A stretch of DNA of 64,000 nt from Macquaria australasica (GCA_005408345.1 SEMN01000016.1:1922001-1986000), one strand, 5' to 3'; positions 38,071 through 52,600 are shown, counted from the first letter of the stretch. Made by a program: numbers and translations. The notes: a model not told the origin generated them from the letters alone.

Positions 38071-41000
38071 CGTGATCATATAAATTCAAGTCTCACATTA
38101 TTATCATCATTGTTATATCACCTCAGATTTGACCTCTCACATTTTAAAAGAAGCATCAGAATAAAGAGATACAGAGCATGCGCATGACTTTGTCAAGGGA
38201 TACAGATGAAATCCTTTAAGGAAACTGCTTTCAAGGGGACACTTAGAGGAAATTGGAATCAGATGGAGATTAGACAGTTAAGAATATGTTCCCCTTAGAG
38301 GTAAAGTAAGGAGAAAGGATGGTACAGGGAGAGGAAAGGGGTGGGGGGGACTGTGTTGTATAGCTCACGGCACTGGTGACCTGTGAACAGAGGAAATGGA
38401 CTTATGTTGTAAGCTCAGCTTCTCTGGAGAGCTAATTTACCTATTTCCCTTTGGACATTTACCTTCATCTGCAATAAATCAGTAAATACTGACTGTTTTT
38501 TCCTCTTTTTTTCTTTTATCTATTGACTTTATTTTGTCTCCAAATGAACCTCCAGAACAGACAAACAACAACAAAACTGTTAACTTAAACAGATACTTTA
38601 CAATACAGAGTCTCTTTCTTTTCCTCACTTCCTGTAGCTGGGTGGGTGTCTGAGCTATATTCTCTGCTATTACTTTCACACATGCAGAAACCTGTGGTGT
38701 CATATCTTTAGCTCAGACTTGTCCTTTTTGCCTTATCCTGACTTTTGTAAAAATTGATTTTTGCTCCAGTACTATCTAAATAAAATGACGTTGACCATAT
38801 ATGAATGGGAGCAAATTAAACTTTTAGATCTTTCAAGTTGTCTTTTGATCAGCTGGTGGCGTTAATTTGCTGCTACTGTCAGGCTGTTCAGTAGACAGCT
38901 GTGCTTTAAGTGAGGCGGTTGGTGTAGAGCAGAAAATGATGAGACATGTCAGAACAGGACTGATATTTTCAAGCTGTGCATTTTTCTCCCTGCTTGAGAC
39001 TTCTGTCTGTCTGTTTGCTCAAAGCACTGAACACACACACACACACACACGCAAGTGTACTCACATGCATGCATACATTCAGACTTATACACTTACTCAC
39101 ACTTGTTGTAATCATACACTCAGGCTCTTATTCATACCCACTCATGCATGCACCGATGAAGATGAACACACACAACACACACACAATCAGGCTATCAAGG
39201 TCTAGTTCCATTATAAGAGTATCCATGTTTGTATGTCTCTGTTACATTACATTTACATGATTCTGCATATTGTTGTGTTTTAACAAAAAGCAAAAATGTC
39301 TGAATTTCGGTATCATAACTCTACAGTAAAAATTTACAATTTTCATACCATAGCCCAGAATATTGCAAAAGATTGTTATCCGTGAGGCAGTTGTCAGATT
39401 GTTATGATATACTGTATGAAAGGTATGTTACTAGGTATCTAGTGTCTCATACCACACTCATGCACACAGGCACAAACACACATACACACTCACCTACAAC
39501 AGATGCTGTCATACCAGGATGTACAGGTCGCAGTGTTTTATGAACTCCTAGTTTCTGACTTCCCAGCACTGTGATTGATAGGTCCTTGTTAAAATATAAA
39601 AGATGAAATTATGCCACAAACATCCTATTTTTCTTCCCCTGCTTTGGCAGAGATACTTCCTGTCAATACAAACACGAGTTTCATGTGGAAAAATAGAAAA
39701 TAGTAGAATAAACTTTATTGTCCAGCCAATGCAAAATTGTCTCACCCAGGAAAATATAAACACAAACATGTCCACAAGATAAAAGCCTCACATTAACGGA
39801 GCTGTAGAACAGTCAATGCATTCATACCCATGGTGTAAAAAAAAACCCTTCTTTGCCTGTTGTATTCTATAGCATCGCCCTGAGGAGAGCAACTCAAACA
39901 AAACAAAAAAAGATGACTGAGGAGTCACACGGTGTGAGACGCTGTAGTGACATGAAACTGTACCTATGAATTTCATCAGTATTTTGAAGGAATACAGACG
40001 ACACTGATGGTTTGAAGGGTGATAAAGGACTGCCTTGATAAGTGACAGCTCTGTTTCTCACCAAACAACCAGATAGTATACAGCAGCAGTTCTCTGAGTG
40101 TAAACATGCTGAGATATGAGCTTTATCGCCCTCATATCACTGACATCTGGTATCTCTCTTTCTCTCTCTCTCTCTCTCCTTCTCCCTTGTGCTCTTTTTG
40201 TTCCCTTCTTTTTGTCCCTTTGAGTTTATCCAGCAGTGGTTGCATCAGCATAAACGTTGTCAGTGGCAGTCACGCTAATTTAGCTCCTTCTCTTTTTTTT
40301 TTTTTTTTTTATATCCTGGATAGGCAGGTGCATGTTAGTGTACACACAAACACACAGTTATGATGCTCTCACACACACACACACACACACACAAGCTATT
40401 GTACATAAACACAGGAACACAAAGTACATAACTAAGCAGAATAGACACTGGCTGCTTTTTAGTGCTTTTTGAATAATTATGTTTGGAGTGAACTGATTTA
40501 CCACTTTCTAACACTGTTCAAACATCTAAAACAATCACATCCTGGCTAGTTCAAACATTTTAGACTTTATTATTCAAATGTGTGTTTTCCTGATTTACAC
40601 ATACACACACACACATACTCTACACTTTACTCAAATACAGCCCGGAGACATCAGTTTCATTCATGCTGCTGGTTCCACATCCAGACGTCAGCATTTCTTT
40701 TCCTCAATCCAGCATGCATGACTTGTAACATTTTTCACTGATGTTTGGTAAGTCTGTTTAATACCTCCTTTCTCCACATCAAATGAAAAAAAAAAAAACA
40801 ACAACTTTCATCATCACTGGTGTACTGATTTGAGATGTCTAATAGTTTATTTTTCACTCATATCAATTAAATTCTTTCTGCATCCTTCCTACCATCTTTC
40901 TCTTAACTAAAACCACAGCAGAAGATAGCTCTGCTGTTTCACTTTCTTCCTCTCCCTGTCTCTCCCTTTCTGTTGTTTAAAGTGGAGGTACGCCAGTCTG

Positions 41001-41886
41001 ACAGTGGACACTGACACCTTTCATCACCACCTTCCCTCTTTATGCAAAAACAGCATCGTGGCCGGATGCCACGGGTAGGTACTGTAAACATCACTCCCTT
41101 TTTCTCCCTCCCTCTAACACAAAAGCGTCCAACATAATTGAGGCATGCAAGTCTGCGGCTGCCATATGCCAAACATGGGCTGGATAAATTGCTGGGAAGG
41201 AAGGAATAAGCAGAGGGAGGAAAGGAGAAAATGGTGAAAACTGTGTCTTTGATTAAATCATTCACGAGAGATTCAATCAAATTTAGGAAGAAAAAAGTCT
41301 ATTATAATCCTTTGTTTATATTCTTTAATTTTGGTTGCAAATGAAATGGCTAATTCTAAAAGATAAAGCCTGGATTGAAAGCTGCTTGTTGCCATCATTA
41401 ATTTCTTATCCAGTAGCCATGAGGCTGTCAAACTACTATTCCTGTAAGTGTTACTACAAGTTGCTTAAGTATGGCCTTTCCCTGTCTGAGATGAGCACAT
41501 CTCCCTCTCTGTACACTATTCTGCACACTGCAAACAAGTCTGGACAGCTTTGTATCTCATCCCTCTTTGGATAAACACAGGCAGGAAATGAATGTGGTTT
41601 TACAATGATTCACTCCATACTGGAAGCATTTGCTTTCAAAGAAATCCATTCAAAGCAGCTTTGGCTTCACATGTTTACTATTTTCTCTTGCTTTTGCAGA
41701 TATGTATCTTTTCATTTGACTATTTCCTACCTCTAAAATGCACCTTACCATGTTTGATTTTTGCCCTCTAACTTAGTTGATAGTTGTGTCTGAGTTTTAA
41801 AGTACCATTTTCAATAGTTTCTGTCTCTCATCCACCCTCTGCCTATCTGTCTTTCATTTTGTCTATTTCTTGTTTTTAACTTCTGT

Positions 41887-41901
41887 CCCCCCCCCCCCCC
41901 C
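41887..41901. repeat. poly-C tract
   Basis: 15 consecutive C in a pyrimidine-rich context. Confidence 0.95.
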
Positions 41902-42011
41902 ATTTCTCTGCAGAATCCCACATTCTACATGTTTCTCTTCTGCTCTGCTATCTTTATTAGTGGAAAGTCAAAGTGCTTGAGGCCAGAGCTTAAACCATGC
42001 AGTACAGCTGG

Positions 42012-42380
42012 TTAGGGACTGTCGGCCGGAGTAATGAGCTTTACCTTTAGCTGAACCATAAAGGCTGGTGCCTGCCTATGGGCATTCCTGCTCTGAAGTG
42101 AGGACAACAAACTAACACATGCACGTGTACGCTCGACGCCCCATCTCCCTGGTTGTAACGACTCCCATTCTCCAGTTTGAAATGTTTCCTCCTCATCATC
42201 TACACCCGAAGAAAACAAGACCCGAGTTGATGTTGGGGGTTTCTGATTGCTGAGTGACCTCTGTGAAGAATCAGAAGTTGTTGAGTCTTGACAGAGGTCA
42301 GTGTGTGTGATTTCAAGGTGTTCACTCTCCAGAGATGTTATGTCAGTAAAGCCACATAAGACTGTCCAGTCTGATGACAT
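42012..42380 (-). CDS. unrecognised ORF, 122 codons
   Basis: The longest complex (non-repeat) ATG-started frame in the left gene-poor interval. Ser/Thr-rich with an acidic patch (SGVDDEEETFQTGEWES). It ends ...LKVKLITPADSP and stops; a possible donor (CTAAAG|gtaaag) lies inside. No domain is recognised and no neighbouring exon is evident. Chance ORF or TE or pseudogene relic are the main alternatives. Confidence 0.15.
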   Translation of the reverse strand: MSSDWTVLCGFTDITSLESEHLEITHTDLCQDSTTSDSSQRSLSNQKPPTSTRVLFSSGVDDEEETFQTGEWESLQPGRWGVERTRACVSLLSSLQSRNAHRQAPAFMVQLKVKLITPADSP

Positions 42381-43139
42381 ACAGTAGGTGCACCACGAGA
42401 TGTGTGTAGGATGAAATGTTGTTGGGCAATTGCGAGTTCAGCAAGCAGAGCATGACTGAAGCGGTGCAACATTCATACTGATTTCAACGTCATTAAAGTC
42501 AAGTCTTGTGACTGTTATTGTGCTGTCCAAGCAATTGCATGCAATGTGTCCACAATATGCATGACACTCTTATAAGGAAAAAAAGAGAGAAAAATATGTA
42601 ATTGCTTGTTTGATCCAGTAAGTACATTTTTCTTGTACGTATTCCAGGGTTTTGTGTATTGTTATATAACAGAGGTGGGCTGCCACAGATGAAGCAAAGA
42701 CCTCCTCCGCTAACATCGTGAAAAGTCAATAGACTTTTATGAACAGCAAAATAAGCTTTAGGATATGAAGAGCAGAGGTGCTATTTCATGCAGCAAATGC
42801 TAGATATTTCATAAGTGTCTGTCTGTTGTTTAGGCTGTCATCTACTAAATGAATTGATCAGGAGAAAAGATGTGCCTGGTGGTTTACCGTCTCTGCTAAA
42901 CAATTTCCTGAAGGAAACCATGTATTGTATTGCCACGTGTCCTCCACAGTAAAGTGATTGCCAACCCAAAATGGCTATTAAAACTTGCATGCAGGCAGAA
43001 GGTCCCTACACTCACATCCTTCCTTTAGCATTTCCTTGATGTGGATTAACATTAAGAAGCCGTCTGATCATGTGTTGTGAGAACAACACTATAATGGCAG
43101 CAGGTGGTTCTCTGTAATGCTTCACCAATGTGACATGGC

Positions 43140-43310
43140 CATTGCTGTGGAATTAACGCCTGCTTTAGCCATGTAGTCACAGGCACCATTCACTGGGCTT
43201 GGGAATCAACCATGTGTGGGCCAGTGATGAGACGAAGAACTGATGAACAGTGAGGCACAGACAGATCAATAATCCCTGCTAATCCATAATCCCATTAACA
43301 GTAACAACAA
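43140..43310. promoter_or_regulatory. putative enhancer with triple TAATCC cluster
   Basis: Three TAATCC motifs at 43270, 43280 and 43287 on one strand within 23 bp, the K50 homeodomain (OTX/PITX/GSC) site, followed by CCATTAAC. Complex repeat-free sequence about 6 kb beyond the tfap2c stop codon. Confidence 0.35.
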
Positions 43311-45024
43311 TAGGAAACAAGTGTTACTTTTCAGGACTTGTTCGTTTTCTATTGATCCATGTTAGACTTAAATAACTGTTATTTGTGCTAAACCTTGACC
43401 GCTGACACTTCGTATGTAATCCTTTGTTGTTGTACCCCTATCCTAGTGATTTCTGACTCTGGTAAAGCAGTAAAGAGTTTTGTGTGTAAAGCACAATACA
43501 TTTTGTATTAACAGGCCTGTTTGTTGACCAAACAGCTTGTTCCCATTACTGTGCTCAGGCCTAGGTGAACAAGACTTGCTTGTATGTTGGTTAGCAGGGG
43601 GAGACGCCAGATGCTTTTCATTAGATAGATCAGCGGCGGCAACCATCCTGTGTAATTTATCTGTTTTTGTGTCAGGGTAAATAAGAAAGAAGATGGGGCT
43701 CTTACTGGTGTTGGACTATGTTTGTGTGCGAATGAGCTCGTATGTGTGTGTTGGAGAGCATCTTCAATGGCTAATCTCTTTCCAGTTAGCTAAGAGTTCT
43801 GGGATGCAGGATTTTCGTTTTGTAGCAGAGGCTGCAAGAGGCCAGCAAAGAGACGCATGTTCCCTGAGAAACCAAGACATCTGTTGTCTGTGAGAAGAGA
43901 GCGCAGGGAGGAGAGCAGGGATTGAGTGGTCCCTACAGTCCTGTCCACGCCGGCAGCAGCTACACTGCTGACTAATTGGTAAGAGGCCCTATGCGTGAGC
44001 AAGTGAAGGAGGGGTGTCTGGGTGGCAAGCCAAAGAGGAAGGAGGACAGGCCACCTCATTCCCACAGGATGAGGAAAAAAAGAAAACGGCGACCAAAATA
44101 CAGAAAAGGACAGGAGTAATGGCTGTTTCCCCTCTTCCTCCCCTGTCTCACCCTCCTTCCCCCTGTAGCCCTCCCAGACCCAGACTCCAGACTAGCCTCA
44201 TCCTTGTAATTTAGATTAATTTCTTCCACATTTTCCTCAGGGATTAGGCTGCAACCCGCCCAGCCCCCTACACACACACACACACTCACGCACACTCAGC
44301 TCACCCCCCACCATAGTTGCTTAATGCTCTCATTATTGAACTACGTTCCCCTCACAGCCACCACCCCACCCCCAACCTCCACACTCACACAAACACACTC
44401 AGAAATGCAATACTCTCAGCTCTGATGAGTGTTGATCTTTTAATGTCATTAAATGATTCCACTGATTATTTGAATGAAACAGTTACGTCTTATTAACTTA
44501 ATTCGTGCAGCATTGTCTTCATCAGAGTCAGATTAGAGTTATGCTACTTTCAAATACTGTCCTCAGATGTATTATTAAGTATTGTATTAAGCTACTTTTG
44601 AAATGGCAGCGATTATTGGCCCAAATGGCCTGTTATTGAGCAATCAGGAGGATTTTTTTATATTTTATTTTTATTTCATTTAGTTTGAACCTCTTTTCCT
44701 ACAGACCTGTCTTACAAAAGGGGGTGACCACTTTGGAGAGCGTAACTGAATTGGACAGGGATACTGAAATGTTTGTCAGGAATGCTTCAACAACCATTTC
44801 ACAGTGAACATATGTAAGGCTGGCAGTATCCTCCGGACAAAATCCAATTCGCCATGTTCTCTGACTGCTGTTAAATACAGCACAGCAGGCAAATACCAGC
44901 ACAGTTCACTCACTGTTACTCCAGGTGTGTTCGTTTAATGCCACACAGGAGCGAGTCACGCCGGGAGTAAACACAAGAACCAACATAAATACAAAAACAC
45001 GTAGGAAACAAATCACATCACCCA

Positions 45025-45115
45025 TTCTTTACATTACATGACATTATATTACATTTATTTAGCTGACACTTCTATCCAAAGCGACTTACAATAAGTGCAT
45101 TTTAACCACGTGGAT
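45025..45115 (+). repeat. widespread teleost interspersed repeat fragment
   Basis: Contains TTACATTTATTTAGCTGACA and CTATCCAAAGCGACTTACAA followed by TAAGTGCATT, a motif string found at very high copy number in many fish genomes. Its exact transposon family is left open. Confidence 0.65.
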
Positions 45116-48089
45116 ATTATCCAAAAACTGCAAGAATCATGCAGTTACATCAACTTCATCAACTATGCAAAAACTGCTTCAAGTGCTACATTTAGAAACA
45201 ATAAGGAATAGAGAAAAACAAATTTCTTCTCGATATTTTTGTATTTTTCCTCGACTGATAAAGATGCAATCCATGTTGAAACTTTTATTGGTTTGCAGCA
45301 AGAAAGTTGCAATCATCTCTTTATATTTCACTCATTTCATTCATTCTTCATCTATCTCTTCATCACTTGATCTAATTTCTGAGAGGCACCAACCAATTTC
45401 ATTATCTGGAGATCGGATTGCTCCTCTTTTTTTTCCTCCAAATGAGAGACGCATACTTTGAATTCAAGCGATCATCTGCTTCCTGTGTTTACTGAGCTGG
45501 GAATGACTTGACCTCGACTCCTGATTTATACATGAGAATCTACTGTCGTCGGTATGACTTGTCGCTTGTGACATGGGATGTTAAGACTATGGTTTAAGTC
45601 ATAAAGTGGTTTCGGTGGTTGGGAACTACAACCAAGCGATTAGTCTGACTGCAAATGAGCCTTAATGTACAACAGATTTCAAAGGCAGTTGTTGAAGGGA
45701 AGTGGTTGGACTAAATGGAAGGGGTGAAAGTAAAGTGCTAAGTATCTGAGAACATGTTGGACACAATGCAGTGAAATTTGTAACAGTCAGGGGGAGTATT
45801 GAAGTTAATATATTTTCAGATTGTTATGAGAAACTGTATATAACTTTCTCTGTCTTGATGTCCCTCCCTCTTGATTTTTCAGTTTTGATGAGCTGATAAA
45901 CAATTGTCATTCAACCGCTGTCATTTCAGTGCTAAAAGTAATAAGAAATTAATTAAAAATAAATAAATAAAATCCAGTCTGATTGAAATGGGAGTTAGTA
46001 TAAATCCTTTTTTTTTTTTTTTTAATAAATCTACTTTTATTCGCATTTTTCCTTTCCTTTGTCATGTGACTTGCCGTGACCTACATAGAAAGGTCATCCA
46101 GTCAGAGCTGGCATGAAATACAACTACAGTTCAGTGAATCTGGAGTTGATAAGTGGCCTTGTGCACCCTAATGACATCAAAAGATCATATTAGCATGTCA
46201 GATATAATCTCTGAAAATAAAAAAGGTATACGAGTTTCTTTTTTTTTTCATTAAAGAAGAAGAAGAAGAAGGTAACAGGTAAGCTCAACAAGTCTATGCT
46301 GGCCTCCTTTTCCCAGCTTTATTAGGTGTGTCAGAGGTGAATTACTCATGCTGTTTCACAGTTGAGAGGAAAATGTTTGACCAGTTACCTTGTTGTGTTT
46401 TGGAAAACGTGAAAAGGAATGACACATATTAAACAGGTGAGGTCTGATTAAAAACATGATCATTTTCTGGTAGGATTTAGCTGTTTAGTAATCACAGGTA
46501 TTCATGTTTTTCCACCTCCACACATTTTTAACAATACTTGTGTACCTGGTTTACCTTGACTGATACTTAATTTAGAAATGCTCATAAAATGACGGTCAGA
46601 TTAGACACTTTAGATACTCATCTGACAAGCTCTAACCCAGCACACTTGCTCGGAGGGGATCTCCTCCTCCTGAAAATAAAGGTGAGGAAAGTGAATGGGA
46701 CATGTGTGTGTTTACTAGCTCACGGCTGCCGAAACAAAAAGCCCTGCGATGTGACGCTCTCACAGAGTGACAACATGAAAGAGAGCCAAGAGAGAAGGGA
46801 CAGGGTGAATAACCTCCAATCAAAGCCTCAGACACGGGGAGGTGTTGTCTCAACCGTGTTCAACCGGTCATCAAAGACTCTCAAAATCCTCCTCCTCATT
46901 CTCTCTCCACCAGCTTTCACCAATACCTCCCGCTCCTTTTATACCACCTCCTCCTCCTCTCATTATCTACTCTCTCAGGGCCAAGCATACAAGCTAACAC
47001 GAGTAACTGAAGGCAGTTAAAGTCAACCGCTGTGAGGGCAGTGAGCCACCAGGTTGACAGGTCTGGTTAAACAGGTTCTGAGGGGAGAGGCTGATACTTG
47101 TTTAACTGCTAGGTATGGCACACTGCAGCTGCGACTGCTGCTGCTTCTCTAACATGTGAAACTCCGTTGTGAAACACTGGTTTCACCTACTGACCTCCAA
47201 AGCAGGATATATGGCTAACACAGCACATGTAAGGAGATATGTCAGTGCAATATATTCCTGTGGATTACAAATATACTTGATAATACTCATAAATCCAGCT
47301 ATGCATCCGATGTTAATGCACAAATGTTTTTCAGTCGGCAGTGGTTTGGTGTTATGGCTCAGACACTCCACATAGTAAGCTCCTGAAACACATAAACATG
47401 CAGACCAGATGAATCAGCAGAGACTGGCTAGGCGAGTGATGATTAAGCAACCTTGCGCCACATGTAAATCCTATCTGCAGTTTGCACCACTTCTTTTTTT
47501 CTCAGAGATATCAAAGGAATTGTCATCTGCAGTGTAAAAACTTGCAGCATCACATTTCCACAGATGAAATACACCTTGAAACTAAAAGCAGATCAACGCT
47601 TCACGTGGGATCACACCTGCTCCAAACACAGGAAATAGACAAGAAAGAGGAAATATCAGTGAGCAGGAGTACACACTACAGCAAGCTTAGGAAGAGAGGA
47701 TGTTAAGTGAAGGGCTCTTGGAACAGTCTATTCAGTATGTGTCAATCGTTTTCTAAGTTTAAACATAAACAAGCCATTTGTCTGCTCTCAGCTGTGCAAC
47801 TTGTTCATCACATGATGTACTTTTGAGGTCTCTGCCTTCACTGAACCACACAGCCTATTTGTGAAGCTAAGAGAGCAGATAATGATGGCTACTGTTCCCA
47901 TTAGTTTGGGGACTTTTTCTTTGCTTTTTATTAATAGAAAAACCTCCCAACACATGACTTAACCATCATCTGTGAAATACTGCTGAAAAGGAGGCTACAG
48001 AACAATAGTGTACAAAAACAAATGTGTGTGTATGTATGTGTTTGTGTGGCCTAGGCAACATCACTGACTCACTGAATCAGGCTTGAGTC

Positions 48090-49379
48090 TTTCATTTTAT
48101 TTTTCATTTTTCCTGAAACTTTGAAACAGTTTTTTTTTTTTTTTGCTTTTTACATATTTTTCAAAAAAGTATATCATGCCCACTTCCTAACCTCTACTCA
48201 ATAAAAAACTAACCCATTTATAAAAGTTGAACACATCATCATAAAAAGTGAAACCATACACCAGAATGATACCATTATTTACACAAGCCCATTAAATTAC
48301 AACATAAATTAAAAAATATTTACATCCAGGACAAGACACTGGATAAAATTCTATGTTTGGAATTTAATGTCTAATTAAAAACATTTTTAAAGAAAGAAAT
48401 ATATACATTTACACACATTCTCACAACATGCATACACTCTGGCAGGACTGGTTGGTAGGTTGATGGTAACTTGGGGGTTTTAAATACTAAGAATGGTGAA
48501 TACCTAACACAAAAATAACATGTTCTCGCTGCCAGGTTTAAAAGATAGAGTAACAATGGAAGCATTGCTATGCCTGTAATCCACATGAACACTGAAGAGG
48601 CTTTAAAGTCTCTGGTTTCTGACCAAACACAGACTGACAAAACCAAAAATCGTCTTTTCTCATTCAGGCCTACATAAGATTTAAATCATCTCTCATGAAC
48701 AAAGCACAATAACACTGGAGCCATTTTGAAGTGGTTGTACAAATCAAGCACACACAAAAAAATGAAGTGGATTTTCTTCTCTCTCTTTCTCATATAAAAA
48801 AATTGTCCTTTGCAAGTCCATTGAGACACAGGAAATCAGTGGATTTGCCTCCAGACAGAGCAGGAGGGGGGTAGGGGTGGGGGGGGGACTGAGAGGAATT
48901 CACAGCCACAGCAACTCATCTTGAAATGATGTCCTCTAGGGAGAAAAAAAAAACAGTATGCACTTTGTTCTTTTCCTCCTCTTGTCAACAGAGTGCAGGT
49001 CCCATGGTTGTAGCATCAGTACATTGGCAACTGTATGGAACTGCATAGTGGTTAGTATGATGGTGTGTGTATCACAACCTCACAAGGTGGGCTCCCATTA
49101 GGACCAGTTCACCATAGGTGCCAACACGAAGTTATTTGCAGCCAGTTGTGACAAGTTCTTAGAAATCATCAACTTCTCAAAAAAAAAAAAGATATAAATT
49201 CAACAGTGCGAGTACACACACACACACACACACACACCCTTATGCACAAATTCAGCTCTCAAAATGACAATACTTATCAATCAATATTGATTTTTTTAAA
49301 AGTCCAAAAAGGGCAGACAGGGCAGCAAGATTAAGGGACTCAGGGGTTCTCAAGTTCATAAGGATTCTCCTTTGAGCTC
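48090..49379 (-). other. tfap2c: tfap2c 3' UTR (inferred extent)
   Basis: AT-rich non-coding sequence follows the TGA. Poly(A) signals on the minus strand are possible at 48363-48368 (ATTAAA) and 48096-48101 (AATAAA), giving a UTR of about 1.0-1.3 kb. The true end cannot be fixed without transcript data. It contains a CA run near 49215-49238 and a short G-rich patch near 48867-48888. Confidence 0.45.
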
Positions 49380-49674
49380 TCATTTCCTGTGCTTGTCCAT
49401 TTTGTCGGTAGATTTGCTTCCACTGTCTGAGGACCCCTGGGTGTCACTACCAGAGCTCAGGTACATCTTGTCCACTTGTTTGAGCGCCTCGTTCAGGTAG
49501 TTCTGAAGGGAGGTCATGGCAGCGCAGATGGCCGGAGAGCCAAAGCCATGAGTGATGAGGCTGAAGTGGGTCAGGCAGCCCTGGATTCCAGGCTCCATGA
49601 TGGGGGCCGGCCGAGAGTTTCCGAGAGGCGAGCGGTCCTGAGTAAGCAGGTCGGTGAACTCCTTGCAGATTTGC
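49380..49674 (-). CDS. tfap2c: tfap2c coding exon 7, C terminus
   Basis: 295 nt including TGA at 49380-49382; acceptor ctaccttcag|GCAAATC. Residues 350-446 begin QICKEFTDLLTQDRSPLGN, continue through CLTHFSLITHGFGSPAICAA (dimerisation helix) and end in a Ser/Gly/Thr-rich tail closing with KMDKHRK, the usual AP-2 ending. Confidence 0.95.
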
Positions 49675-52600
49675 CTGAAGGTAGAAAACCAGAATGATTT
49701 AGGAAAAGAGAAAATACTTAAATTAACTACATTTACTGATTCATTGTGATCTGAAAGCAAAGTCTGCAGGAAACTCACTCCGCAAAGTCCTCCAGCAATC
49801 AATGAATACTATGACACCAACGTAAGTAAAAGTTCTAGATATGTCAGCTTGCTACATCCTACTTTGCCAGAGGTGTATTTCTGTGCAGATTAAAGGCAAC
49901 CATCCAGAGAAAGACACTTACTTGGCAGCAAGGAGCATGTTCTTGCGAGAGTTAACCTCGTTGCGTTCCACGTGCGGCCTGCCCAGGTATTCAGCAATTG
50001 CCTTTGCAGGGAATTCTGTCTCACACACATAACCAAAGTCTCTTGCTAAATGAACAGCTTCACCTAAGAGAAGAAGAAAACAGACCTTGTAAGAGAAAAG
50101 AAAAAGTCACCTCTAAACCCATGACAGCACTGAAGTGGACTCAAACCAAGACTGCATATTTATGAAAGAATTAAGATTATTTTTTATTTACACAGGCAGT
50201 ATCACTGGATGTACTCTGACACACTGGGCAAAGATGAAATGGTAAGCTGGCCGGCCTCAGTAATTTATCAATTTAGAGCATTATACTAGCAGCTCCGTTT
50301 TGGTCCTGATACACTCAAGCATCAAGGCACATGAAGTGAAGCAGTTGAACTACAGAATAATCAGCTGTGCTCAGTCTTCTAGCTTGGGGGAACAAGAGCT
50401 AGTGAGATGAATATATTTCCGTCTTGAGGGTGGTTTGACTTGCATGGTCATAATGGGCTTATGTGGATAAATGCTAGCAGAGAGTGCCCACAGCGCCAAA
50501 AGCACCGCTTATTGATAGATGCGCACATCACTTGAGGACACGGGCAGCTATTCAGAAGCACAAGCTTTAAGGTCAGCAGGCCCTCCTGGCGAACCGCACA
50601 CAAGATAACAAGGCTTAATTCAGCTTTGAAGGTCTCTAAATAACACAAGCCTCCAGTCATTCTCCTGCACAGAATCATCAGCCCATTTATGAAAATTAGG
50701 CGTGTAGGGAGCAAGAGAGGAAAAAAATATTTTACCTTAGCCTGCAGCAGGTAGAAGTGATTAAAGTGATAACGTGTTCATGGCGAAGTGTCCCTGTCTG
50801 GCTAAGGTATGACTGAGGATGTTGTTTTAGTATTCAAGGCACTGACAAGGGAAGAGAAAGGTGTTGCGTTGTGTCGTCCTTATAACTACGTAACTCCCTG
50901 GTATTAAATAACTGAAGATCTGTGGCCATGTTACAAGATGCAGACATTTAAAGGAAGAATATATCAGACAATGTATAGCTTACTGTGTACAGTCTAATAC
51001 AAAATAATACAATCGTAACAGTGATAGAACTGGTGCTGAAATGTTTTGTGAGCTTTTCTGCTGCGCCATTAGTATAATGCAGACACTCACTAACCTGAAA
51101 TCATATAATAATAATCATATATAATATCAAAGACTGAGTTGGAAAGGATTATATCAGGTCTTTTTTGATAGCTCAAGACTGAGGACAGCCAGCTTGCATT
51201 CAAACATCAGTTCAGTCACTCTGATTTTGGCTAAATGGACAGAATCACCATGGGAACCAAAGGACAACTAACTAATGTGCAACTGAAAGTCTGGCAAATG
51301 AAACAAAGTCCTTCAAGAAGGAAAACTTTGCACCATTCACATTGTATTTATATAATGGAGTATTTCAACAATGAAAGTTTGGAGAATGGCTTAAGATACT
51401 GTATGGCTCTTAAAACACATGCTACGTGAATAAGATTGACATTCTCGCACTATTAGAGCGACATTCCAGCTTCCACAAACAACAATTACCCCTGAAAAGG
51501 TGCTATGCACTACTGAGTGACATGTCATACCTTCTACTAGTGAGGTAAGTAGAGTGACATTGGCTGCCTTCCTTCTTCCTGCAGGCAGGTTGAGCCCAAT
51601 CTTATCCAGCTTTTCTCTCAGAGAACGACCTCCATTTTTTGACTTGGCCCTGCAGAAGGAGAACAAAACAAAAAAAAAACAACATATTACATCTACAGCT
51701 GTGTAGTAATTCAGACAGATAATGCAGGATTACAATTTACACAATGTGTTAAAGTTTGTAAAAAAAAAATGGAGGATTAATATGGCATTTGCCAATCTCT
51801 TCACACACCATCACGATTTTATTTCCTTCAATTAGTATCTGCCTAAGGACATTAAACCCATAAATTAGGAGGAACAAGCAGAATAGATTTGTATGATTAT
51901 TGTGCTTTCACCTAAGACCAAGAGAGAGCAGAACATAGTGCAGACATAGCCTGTCAGAGGAGGCCTTGTACTCACTCCTGCAGGAGGTCTCATTGTGCAC
52001 TCTTGATAACAAATAAATCACACAAACAAGCTCCAAAGAAAAAAAGAAAACACTGACACAATTGATGCGTCCACTCAAAAAGCGTAGCAGAGAAATCCCT
52101 CGTACACGCGTTTGCAGAAACACTTTAACTCCCCACTTGCCACGGCTGATTCAGTTTTCCGCATGACTGGCGGGCGAGCTCTCCCGCTCCATGGCGGGTG
52201 AGAGAGGGAGCATCTTTAGGGAGGCATGTGTGTATGAGTGCCCCCACCCCTTCATTCCCTTTCTCCCCCTTGTCCCTCTGCTAACGATCCCCCTCCTATT
52301 GCTATATGACCTACTTAACAGTGTCTGTGATTGTGCATGTGTGTGTGTTGGTGTGTGCGTGTGTGCATGTCAGCATTAACACAGGCACATGGGAAGTGGC
52401 AAACATGCACTCCAAGCACAAAATGCTCCGGTCAGGGGTGTTGAATACACACTGTAACCTCGCAGAACCCTAAACAGACTGCCACACTCACATATGTGCC
52501 ATAAGATCAACTGCTCTGCCACAGACAAACCTACCCATGCTGCAACCCCTGACAAACACACAAAAACACACCCACAGAGTCCTTAGATTGGTACTAACTG

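Larger units (their letters stand above)
31131..48089. other. gene-poor interval 3' of tfap2c
   Basis: CA-rich patches (31780-31920, 34160-34400, 39020-39190), the GT tract at 34.9 kb, SINE relics at 36.0 and 37.6-38.1 kb, the teleost repeat at 45.0 kb, the TAATCC cluster at 43.27 kb and an AGA run at 46254-46271. No recognisable gene; the unrecognised ORF at 42012-42380 lies here. Confidence 0.65.

Noticed and set aside
1..48000. bmp7 as the next gene on the tfap2c 3' side
   Set aside because: Expected from human order but no BMP prodomain or cystine-knot exon was seen in the window.
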